A stretch of DNA of 5,239 nt, from NCBI GenBank assembly GCA_904420265.1, contig CAJFUU010000156.1:1-5239 (forward strand). Direction: 5' to 3'. The notes under the pieces were generated by a model, which was given only the letters and a program-made list of their open reading frames with translations, ran no database searches and was not told where the DNA came from. Position numbers and translations under genes: made by a program. Origin of the DNA: an uncultured Clostridia bacterium. Lineage in GTDB: Bacteria; Bacillota; Clostridia; Christensenellales; Aristaeellaceae. Of this stretch, positions 1-5,123 are shown piece after piece; the stretch's first letter is position 1, and every line of letters starts with the position of its first letter.

Positions 1-60
1 CGACAGGAGGCCACTTTTTTCCTTTGTCCGTTGCTTGGGGTACTGTCCACCTTCTTATCC

Positions 61-90
61 GGGCAATTTTCGCGTTTGCGGGCTTTGCCG
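61..90 (+). repeat. Tail segment of the dispersed repeat (partial copy at left edge)
   Basis: This segment begins GGGCAATT and ends GGCTTTGCCG. It matches 4371-4399 closely, and matches 825-854 at about 21 of 30 ungapped positions. In the two longer copies the same segment lies at the right end of the element, about 330-370 bases after its left end. It is therefore probably the tail of a third copy whose body is outside the window to the left. It could instead be a free-standing short repeat. By-eye alignment only. Confidence 0.5.
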
Positions 91-168
91 TCTCAAACTG
101 TCCAAAAAGCCCCGGAGAACAAGAGAGAGCTGAAGCCCTTTCGCACTTTTATCGTACCCGGCGGCAGG

Positions 169-449
169 TTGAAAACCTGAAGGTTTTCAAGCCGGCTAAA
201 GCCAGCCGGTTTTGACGATTTGAAGAAACCGCAAAATCGCCTCGCTTGCGTCAGGGCGGGGATTTTGCGCTGGGAAATCTTCTTTCCCAGAGCAAAAATC
301 GTTTCCCTGCAATTTTTGCTTGTATCGCCCATCGGCGCGGGCAAGCAGCGGCGCGGGCAAAAATTGGAGAGGGTAGCCGGAAGTGCAGAATCCGCAGGAT
401 TCTGCGGTTTCACCAAAGGCGAAACCCACGCCTCAAATTGGAAATTTGA
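169..449. other. Dense array of short perfect hairpins, no gene
   Basis: This stretch is almost entirely inverted repeats: 169-177 with 182-190 (9 bp); 192-197 with 204-209 (6 bp); 261-268 and 270-277 with 283-300 (about 16 bp with a small internal loop and a bulge); 310-319 with 357-366 (10 bp); 385-393 with 397-405 (9 bp, 3-base loop); 406-411 with 421-426 (6 bp); and 433-439 with 443-449 (7 bp). Several abut with no gap. A 12-base direct repeat (CGGCGCGGGCAA) sits at 333-344 and 349-360. Long open frames exist on both strands, but none has a ribosome binding site or a recognisable domain. A structured RNA, a hairpin-type mobile or intergenic repeat, or the remains of one, are all possible. 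Confidence 0.6.
191..213 (+). terminator. Possible rho-independent terminator
   Basis: The arm CCGGCT (192-197) pairs with AGCCGG (204-209) across a 6-base loop, and TTTT follows at 210-213. The shape suits a rightward terminator, but no rightward gene is seen ending here, and the hairpin is one of many in this stretch. Confidence 0.3.
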
Positions 450-456
450 ACTGCCA

Positions 457-854
457 GCTTTTTTGAGAAGCGCGCCTGACGGAAGGGCTTCCGTTCTTTG
501 CGAAATTGTCGACCTATTGCCATGGGAAGCGTCGTTTTCAAGGCCATATCCCCAATAATGCTGCATCTGCGACCACAGAAACTCTGCGCAACCTTCCTTC
601 TTGGAAGGTTTTGATAAGCTGGGCGGGGGAAATGCTCCCCGTCTACCAAGCCTCCGGGGTGGTTCGGGGCTTTCTATAAGCCGTCCGGCCAACAGGCGCA
701 TAAAAACGGTCGCCATGGGCAACTGGTTGAGCGGGCCCGCACCGGCAAAGCGCGAAGCAATGCTTCTTTCCTCACAAGCGGCCGCGGCCTACGCCGGACC
801 GTTGTTTCACGATTCCTTGTGCAAGGGCAATTCTTATGGCTATGGGCTTTGCGG
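457..854 (+). repeat. Dispersed hairpin-bearing repeat, left copy
   Basis: The left part (457-621) aligns along most of its length with 4038-4222. Shared anchors in the same order are GAGAAGCG, AAGGGCTTC, GAAAT, CGTTTT, CCCC-ATAATG, ACTCTGCG and TGGAAGG. The right end (825-854) resembles 4371-4399. The middle (about 622-824) is hard to align and probably diverged. Two hairpins are kept in both copies: 479-484 with 489-494 (loop GGGC), and 590-597 with 603-610. No gene is credible inside. The orientation is arbitrary, given as the strand on which both copies read alike. Exact ends cannot be fixed from two copies. Confidence 0.65.
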
Positions 855-871
855 ACTCCCGGATTTCTTTC

Positions 872-1076
872 CCCTCCCCGCAGGGGCGAAGAGCGCTTGG
901 ACGCTGCGGCGGGAGAAGCGGGCATACCTTCCCCACATGGAGAAGAGCTCGTCCCATTTACGATATTCTGCCGCTGACGCCCCTCCCCGCAGGCGAGAAG
1001 GCGGCTGCGCACAGCAGCCAGGATGCGCGCGCCGATCTCCCCGCATAGAGCAAGGGGCTTTCGCCCGCTTCCACGC
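872..1076. repeat. Degenerate GC-rich repeats spaced about 54 bases apart
   Basis: The core TCCCC(G/A)CA recurs with its first T at 875, 930, 984 and 1038, giving spacings of 55, 54 and 54. The 872-884 and 981-993 copies share CCCTCCCCGCAGG exactly, followed by similar GCGAAGAG/GCGAGAAG sequence. Outside roughly the first 20 bases of each unit the similarity fades. I see no gene here. It looks like degenerate intergenic repeat sequence. A chance arrangement of a common GC-rich motif is not excluded. Confidence 0.4.
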
Positions 1077-1102
1077 AAAAAAATGGCGGCTCGAAAGCCG
1101 CC
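1077..1102 (-). terminator. Strong rho-independent terminator, leftward
   Basis: Read on the minus strand, a perfect 7-bp GC stem (1102-1096 with 1091-1085) closes a TTCG tetraloop and is followed, after one base, by seven Ts (1083-1077). There is no T-run on the plus-strand side, so it should act only leftward. No leftward gene ends just before it; instead a promoter lies only about 40 bases upstream. Confidence 0.8.
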
Positions 1103-1140
1103 CACCCCTCCGGGTTTGGTTCCTCTCCCATTCCAATATT

Positions 1141-1169
1141 ATTGTATATCATAAAATATTTATTGTCAA
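1141..1169 (-). promoter_or_regulatory. Near-consensus sigma-A promoter, leftward
   Basis: On the minus strand there is a perfect TTGACA (1169-1164), a 17-base spacer, and TACAAT (1146-1141, five of six to consensus). It lies in an AT-rich island (about 1133-1200) inside GC-rich sequence. Transcription should start near 1134 and would meet the terminator at 1102-1077 after roughly 30 bases. Confidence 0.7.
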
Positions 1170-1170
1170 T

Positions 1171-1620
1171 AGGGAATTACATATTTTTGTATCAATGACA
1201 CTCCCTATCGTCTCCCTGCTGTTTTGTGGAAATGGCGGATGCGGAATGGACAGAATATGTGCGCGCTTCCGTTGCAACCGCTCCATACCATGCAAGAAAC
1301 GCATCCGGGCTGGACTGCTTCCCGCGGCACGGCGCCCCACCCCTTTCCACCTATACCTGTGCGGTTTTCCGCAAGTCCAATAAGCGCTTCGCATTCCGCA
1401 TAATATGTATGAAACCGCGGCATATAATTTCATCGCCATCATATTGACGTTCGGCGGGGTTACCTGTGCTTGCCATGCGGGGAAGCCGCAAGTGGGCTCG
1501 CCCATCCGCGCGCCGGGACGGGGCTGAAGGTCAGACGGCCGGAAGGCGGAAGTTCCCTTTTGCCCCGAAATTTCCCCCGGCACGCCTCTGTATGTTCTTT
1601 TTCTGTTCACAACCGGTTCA
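1171..1620. other. Intergenic stretch with no supported gene
   Basis: Open frames cross this stretch on both strands, but none has a plausible ribosome binding site, start or domain. It contains a TATAAT at 1423-1428 with no usable -35 element. I see no tRNA, CRISPR or clear terminator. It probably serves as the upstream region of the beta-helix gene. Confidence 0.5.
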
Positions 1621-1628
1621 AAAGCGTT

Positions 1629-1637
1629 TGCTAAAAT
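1629..1637 (+). promoter_or_regulatory. Extended -10 promoter of the beta-helix gene
   Basis: TG-C-TAAAAT (1629-1637) is an extended -10 element. No good -35 lies 16-18 bases upstream; TTCACA at 1606-1611 is 20 bases away. A start near 1644 would leave a leader of about 25 bases, just enough to hold the ribosome binding site. Confidence 0.45.
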
Positions 1638-1653
1638 ATTGCCAGAATCAAAG

Positions 1654-1660
1654 AAGGAGG
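1654..1660 (+). promoter_or_regulatory. Ribosome binding site fixing the beta-helix gene start
   Basis: AAGGAGG lies 8 bases before the ATG at 1669. This rules out the upstream in-frame TTG at 1639, which precedes the site, and favours 1669 over the ATG at 1675. Confidence 0.85.
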
Positions 1661-1668
1661 CACAGAGA

Positions 1669-3459
1669 ATGCACATGCGCAAATTCGCGGCAATCCTGCT
1701 CGCCGTTCTGCTGGCCCTTTCCTGCGCGGTGGGCGGCGCGGAAGAGGAGAATCAGACCGTGGCGGGCAACAGCGTCGTCGGCCAGGTGACGGAAGTGGAC
1801 GGCGCGCAAATTACCATCCAGCTCGGCGAATTGCTTGCTTCCGCCCCTGCCGGCGATGGACAACCCCCGCAAGCCCCGGCAGACGGACAGCCTCCGGAAA
1901 CGTCGGGTGGGCAGGCCCCGGGCGACGCAACCCCCAGAGATACGGCTCCGGCGGACGGCAACGCCCCCAACGCGCCCAGCGGACAGACGCCGGATGGCAA
2001 CATGCCTGACATGCCCGGCCAGAACTTCAGCGCCATTCCCGGCTTCATAGCCGGCGAGGAAACGCTGACCTTCACCGTAACGGACGCCACGGCCATTGCC
2101 GTGGAGAGCGCGGACGGAACCAGCGACGGCTCGCTGAGCGACATCTCCGTGGACTCCATACTGCGCGTGGTCTTCGGCGAAAACGAAACCATAGCTTCCG
2201 TCACTGTGCTCTATCTCGGCGAGGGCGGCATGGGCGGCCCCGGCGGTTTTGACGGCGGCGCGGAAGCGGACAACGGCTCGGCCGCCGCCACCATCGACGA
2301 GGACGGCGCTTATACCAGCGGTACCTATACCTCTACGGGCGATGATGAAAACGCCCTGCGCATCGACGGGGCCACGGTGGAACTTTCCAACATAATTATT
2401 GACAAAAGCGGCGGCGCTTCTTCCAGCACGGAAAACGGCGATTTCTACGGCGCAAACGCCGGCCTGTTGGCCCTGAACGGCGCGCAGGTAACGCTGGATA
2501 ACATTACCGTCAGCACCAGCGCCCAGAACGGCAACGGCGTGTTCAGCTACGGCGCGGGCACCTCCGTGACCATCCGCAACAGTACCATCACAACCTTGAA
2601 CGACAACTCCGGCGGCCTGCAGACCACCGGCGGGGGCGCCACTTATGCCGAAAACTGCACGGTGGAAACCTCGGGCAACTCCTCGGCCGCCATCCGCTCC
2701 GATCGCGGCGGCGGGACCGTGGAGGTGAACGGCGGGACGTATACCACAAACGGCACCGGCTCGCCGGCCATTTACTCCACGGCGGAAATTTCCGTAACCG
2801 GCGCCACGCTCACGGCCACAAATTCCGAGGCCGTGGTCGTCGAAGGGCGCAACAGCGTGGAATTGACCGACTGCGCCGTTTCCGGCAACATGACCGGCAC
2901 CTACGGGGGCGACAGCAGCGAGAACATCCACAACGTCATGCTCTACCAAAGCACTTCCGGCGATGCGGAAGCGGGCCTTTCCTCCTTTGCCATGACCGGC
3001 GGCAGCCTGACGGCGAACGCGGGCGATATGTTTTACATCACCAACACCGAGGCGGAGATCACCCTCACGGGCGTAAACCTGACCAATTCGGCCGACGGCG
3101 CGCTTTTGCGTGTGGAGGGCAATTCCTCCGAACGCGGCTGGGGCGCGGCCGGACAAAACGGCGCGCAGGCCGCCTTCAACGCCGTTTCGCAGGTGTTGAC
3201 GGGCGACGTGGTGGTCGACAGCATCTCCACACTGGACTTCAACCTCTCCGGCGGCTCGACATTTAACGGAACCATCAACATCGTCGAAAACGCGCAGGGC
3301 GGCGCGGCGGTGGACGGAAATGCAAACGTAGTCATAGGCGAGGGCTGCACCTGGTCGCTGACCGGGGATTGCACCGTTTCCACCCTGGAAAACAATGGTG
3401 AAATTATCTTCAACGGCTTCACCATCACCCTGGCGGACGGAACGGTGGTTTCCGATTGA
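1669..3459 (+). CDS. Exported beta-helix protein with DUF5666-like N-terminal part
   Basis: This gene encodes 596 residues. Residues 1-24 form a signal peptide: a basic MRK start, a hydrophobic core (7-19) and a small-residue end (AVGGA, 20-24). Cys19 suggests a lipoprotein, but the lipobox (ALSC) is poor. Residues 31-57 and about 129-184 look like a split DUF5666-type beta domain (VVGQVTEVDGAQITI, then FTVTDATAIAV and VTVL). They are separated by a Pro/Gly/Gln/Asp-rich linker (59-118). Residues 205-596 repeat short Gly/Asn/Thr/Ser-rich strands (NALRIDGATVELSNI, SVTIRNSTITT, GGTVEVNGGTYTT), typical of a right-handed parallel beta-helix. I recall close relatives in gut Clostridia, annotated as hypothetical or carbohydrate-binding. 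Such folds often bind or cleave polysaccharides, but no catalytic residues can be assigned here. No membrane anchor or sorting motif is visible at the C-terminus. The gene is monocistronic, with its own promoter and terminator. Confidence 0.92.
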   Translation: MHMRKFAAILLAVLLALSCAVGGAEEENQTVAGNSVVGQVTEVDGAQITIQLGELLASAPAGDGQPPQAPADGQPPETSGGQAPGDATPRDTAPADGNAPNAPSGQTPDGNMPDMPGQNFSAIPGFIAGEETLTFTVTDATAIAVESADGTSDGSLSDISVDSILRVVFGENETIASVTVLYLGEGGMGGPGGFDGGAEADNGSAAATIDEDGAYTSGTYTSTGDDENALRIDGATVELSNIIIDKSGGASSSTENGDFYGANAGLLALNGAQVTLDNITVSTSAQNGNGVFSYGAGTSVTIRNSTITTLNDNSGGLQTTGGGATYAENCTVETSGNSSAAIRSDRGGGTVEVNGGTYTTNGTGSPAIYSTAEISVTGATLTATNSEAVVVEGRNSVELTDCAVSGNMTGTYGGDSSENIHNVMLYQSTSGDAEAGLSSFAMTGGSLTANAGDMFYITNTEAEITLTGVNLTNSADGALLRVEGNSSERGWGAAGQNGAQAAFNAVSQVLTGDVVVDSISTLDFNLSGGSTFNGTINIVENAQGGAAVDGNANVVIGEGCTWSLTGDCTVSTLENNGEIIFNGFTITLADGTVVSD

Positions 3460-3490
3460 TATAGATGTACCTCTTCTTTTCCCTCTTTCC

Positions 3491-3524
3491 GGCGGCGGGC
3501 AATATGCCCGTCGCCAATCCTTTT
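3491..3524 (+). terminator. Terminator of the beta-helix gene
   Basis: GGCGGCGGGC (3491-3500) pairs with GCCCGTCGCC (3506-3515) over ten pairs with one G-U, closing the 5-base loop AATAT. A modest T-run (3521-3524) follows after five bases. It begins 31 bases past the stop codon. The stem is very stable; the weak, displaced T-run is the only doubt. Confidence 0.7.
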
Positions 3525-4037
3525 GGGAAACCTTTCTGCCTAACCGGCCTTGCCCTTATTCGCCAAGCGCACAAAACAATCTCCATGCAAACAACCGGAA
3601 AGCGGGGCTGCAAACGCCGCGGAATTATAGTTCGAAAGCATATTGCAGCCCGCCATGAATGGCGAAACAGCGCTTGCGAAGATTCCATAGCCATCGGCAA
3701 AACACTGAGAACAAAGCATGGAGCGCCAGCCATATTTCCGTTCGGATGGGAGTATTTGCCGTCAATCATCCGGGATGGTTTGCAAATGGCGCTTGGCGCA
3801 AGGAATTTCTACCTGCAGTTTGAAACGCCCGCCTGTGAAGCGCGGATTTTGGATATCGGAATCGGCCGGTATGAAATCATGTGCGGCCATGCAATCACCG
3901 GCTCTTTGCCAGAGAGTATGAAGATACAATTCAAAATACCCTTGAAAGCAATATTTGCGCAGAAGAACAGATTCTGGAAGATTTATAATGCGACGCACCC
4001 TTTTCGCGGCGCAGGCTGCCGAAAAAGTGGCAAAGCG
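3525..4037. other. Intergenic stretch with no supported gene
   Basis: A rightward open frame starting at 3465 spans this stretch, but it runs through the terminator stem and into the dispersed repeat. It has no ribosome binding site, and I recognise nothing in its product. Short palindromes occur, for example CGCCAT-GA-ATGGCG at 3651-3664. I see no RNA gene. Confidence 0.5.
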
Positions 4038-4399
4038 GCTTTTTGAGAAGCGTTGCCCGGCGAAGGGCTTCGGTTTCTTGTGAAATAATCGGCCCGTCCG
4101 CCACGGGAAACGCCGTTTTTGAAGCGCTTACCCCGATAATGACGGGCTTTCAGCGCTTTCTTGCGGCTGCGGCCGTAAAAACTCTGCGAACGCTTTCTTC
4201 CTGGAAGGCGTTTGGGCAGGCTGCCAGAGCGATGGGAACGTCCGCAAGACAAGAAAACCTTACATGGATGCAAGCGACCGCAGGCCGCAAATCTGGCTGG
4301 CGGGAAAACTTCGCCGCTTGGCGAATGCGCCGCCGGAAGCTGCAAACTGCCTCTGGTTCCAGTCTTATCAGGGCAATCTTGCGTTTGCAGGCTTTGCCA
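4038..4399 (+). repeat. Dispersed hairpin-bearing repeat, right copy
   Basis: Positions 4038-4222 align with 457-621, with about 20 extra bases between the ATAATG and ACTCTGCG anchors. Positions 4371-4399 match 61-90 and 825-854. Both conserved hairpins are present: 4061-4064 with 4069-4072 (loop GGGC), and 4189-4197 with 4204-4212 (nine pairs, one G-T). Further hairpins, 4310-4315 with 4320-4325 inside the copy and 4406-4412 with 4427-4433 just beyond it, continue the pattern. The copies are clearly diverged, so this is an old repeat. No gene is credible inside, and no terminal repeats or target duplications are evident. Confidence 0.65.
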
Positions 4400-4548
4400 G
4401 CGTTCTGAGCCGTAAACGCATATTCGCGGCTCATATTTGGAAAAAGAAGCGCGCGACCGGCGCGGGCGAAGATATACGGCGTTGCCGCATGAACCCCAGG
4501 CGCAATGCGCATGTGCCATAAAGACAGCAGTCCGCTATTCCGCAACAT

Positions 4549-4592
4549 AAAGGCAGATACGGTTTCCCGGCAGGAACCATATCCGCCTTTTT
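4549..4592. terminator. Terminator after the HxlR gene, possibly bidirectional
   Basis: AAAGGC (4549-4554) pairs with GCCTTT (4585-4590). The stem continues through GATA/TATC, GGTT/AACC and CC/GG with two mismatches and one bulge, closing a short loop. It begins only 5 bases past the minus-strand stop codon. The plus-strand exit has five Ts (4588-4592). The minus-strand exit (GCCTTTATGTT) is less T-rich, so leftward termination may be partial. Confidence 0.7.
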
Positions 4593-4595
4593 GCC

Positions 4596-4919
4596 TTACA
4601 AGCGCTGTTTGTAACTTATCCCCCAGTCTTCCATCGCTTTGATGATAGGGCGCATGGATTGTCCCAACGCTGTTAAAGCGTACTCCACGCGCGGCGGCAC
4701 TTCCGGGAAAACAGTACGCGATATAATTCCGTCGGCTTCCATGGAGCGCAAACTGTCGGTCAGGACCTTTTGGCTGATCCCCTCCAAAGACTTTTTCAAT
4801 TCGTTGAACCGCCACGGGCGCTGAAGAAGATTGCGCAAAATCAACAATTTCCATTTCCCGCCAATTAACTGTACTGTTGTCGCCACAGGACAGTCCGGCA
4901 ATTCCTCTTTTGTCAGCAT
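4596..4919 (-). CDS. HxlR-family winged-helix transcriptional regulator
   Basis: This gene encodes 107 residues, the usual length for a single-domain HxlR/DUF24 regulator of the MarR-like winged-helix group. The family signature begins at CPVATTVQLIGGKWKLLIL (10-28). The helix-turn-helix follows, with its recognition helix at about 48-62 (ISQKVLTDSLRSMEA). The wing holds PPRVEY (75-80), and the C-terminal helix ALGQSMRPII...WG (84-100) is expected to mediate dimerisation. Cys10 occupies the position of the conserved N-terminal cysteine used for thiol or electrophile sensing in YodB and HypR, so redox sensing is possible but unproven. The start is supported by GGAAAGGGG (4936-4928), 8 bases upstream. 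The gene has its own promoter and diverges from a peptide gene. Target genes and ligand cannot be read from the sequence. Confidence 0.95.
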   Translation of the reverse strand: MLTKEELPDCPVATTVQLIGGKWKLLILRNLLQRPWRFNELKKSLEGISQKVLTDSLRSMEADGIISRTVFPEVPPRVEYALTALGQSMRPIIKAMEDWGISYKQRL

Positions 4920-4940
4920 TCGGATCGCCCCTTTCCATAA

Positions 4941-4959
4941 GTTACAATTTGAATGTTAC
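4941..4959. promoter_or_regulatory. Paired GTTAC boxes, possible autoregulatory operator
   Basis: GTTAC occurs at 4941-4945 and 4955-4959, 14 bases apart, between the -10 element and the ribosome binding site of the regulator gene. A dimeric repressor bound here would block its own transcription. This is inferred from position and repetition. Confidence 0.35.
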
Positions 4960-4964
4960 ACTCA

Positions 4965-4993
4965 ATTATAATATAACGTTCCGATTTGTGCAA
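4965..4993 (-). promoter_or_regulatory. Promoter of the HxlR gene
   Basis: On the minus strand there is TTGCAC (4993-4988), a 17-base spacer, and a perfect TATAAT (4970-4965). Transcription would start near 4958, giving a leader of about 39 bases. The -35 element matches only its TTG, but the spacing is ideal. Confidence 0.7.
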
Positions 4994-5006
4994 GAGGACG
5001 TGGCGG

Positions 5007-5022
5007 GTCACAAAAAGGTGAC
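5007..5022. promoter_or_regulatory. Inverted repeat GTCAC-N6-GTGAC, possible operator
   Basis: The two 5-base arms are perfect (5007-5011, 5018-5022). They lie between the divergent promoters, about 46 bases upstream of the -10 element proposed for the peptide gene and 14 bases upstream of the regulator's -35. A winged-helix dimer could bind here. Confidence 0.35.
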
Positions 5023-5067
5023 TGAGTAATAGATTTGTGCGTACTTTTTTTCTTCGCCGTCACCCGT

Positions 5068-5073
5068 TACAAT
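5068..5073 (+). promoter_or_regulatory. Likely -10 element of the peptide gene
   Basis: TACAAT matches five of six consensus bases. Spacing of 17 places only a T-run (5045-5050) at -35, so the promoter may be weak or activator-dependent. An overlapping alternative is TAAAAT at 5073-5078. The leader would be about 45 bases. Confidence 0.45.
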
Positions 5074-5081
5074 AAAATCAA

Positions 5082-5098
5082 GGAACGAGCAATGTTCC
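5082..5098 (+). other. Small stem-loop in the peptide gene leader
   Basis: GGAAC (5082-5086) pairs with GTTCC (5094-5098) across a 7-base loop, ending 11 bases before the ribosome binding site. It could stabilise the 5' end of the message or be a protein site. No T-run follows, so it is not a terminator. Confidence 0.35.
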
Positions 5099-5109
5099 AA
5101 AAACGAAAT

Positions 5110-5114
5110 GGAGG
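5110..5114 (+). promoter_or_regulatory. Ribosome binding site fixing the peptide gene start
   Basis: GGAGG sits 9 bases before the ATG at 5124. The ATG at 5117 is only 2 bases from it, and its frame stops after 12 codons, so 5124 is preferred. Confidence 0.8.
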
Positions 5115-5123
5115 TAATGAAAA

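Noticed and set aside
93..722. Leftward open frame of 209 codons
   Set aside because: No ribosome binding site, no recognisable domain, and it runs across the hairpin array and the dispersed repeat; GC-rich sequence easily leaves such frames open.
872..1076. CRISPR array
   Set aside because: The spacing is regular, but the shared core is only about 8-13 bases and poorly conserved; there is no true direct repeat and spacers are not distinct from repeats.
601..1383. Rightward open frame of 260 codons
   Set aside because: It spans the repeat, the minus-strand terminator and the AT-rich promoter island; composition is Arg/Pro-rich with no domain.
1423..1428. Promoter at the perfect TATAAT
   Set aside because: No -35 element at usable spacing, no extended -10 TG, and it lies 240 bases before the only gene it could serve, which has a nearer promoter.
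1648..3156. Leftward open frame of 502 codons opposite the beta-helix gene
   Set aside because: It is the antisense shadow of a GC-rich gene; Gly/Ala/Val/Arg-biased composition, no start signal, and the plus strand has a clear family match.
3465..4046. Rightward open frame of 193 codons after the beta-helix gene
   Set aside because: Begins 6 bases past the stop with no ribosome binding site, passes through the terminator stem and ends inside the dispersed repeat.
4150..4938. Leftward open frame of 262 codons overlapping the HxlR gene in another frame
   Set aside because: The HxlR reading frame is certain from its signature; this frame crosses its terminator and the repeat.
5082..5098. LexA-type box (GAAC...GTTC)
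   Set aside because: The arms are separated by 7 bases rather than the 4 expected for a Firmicutes LexA site.
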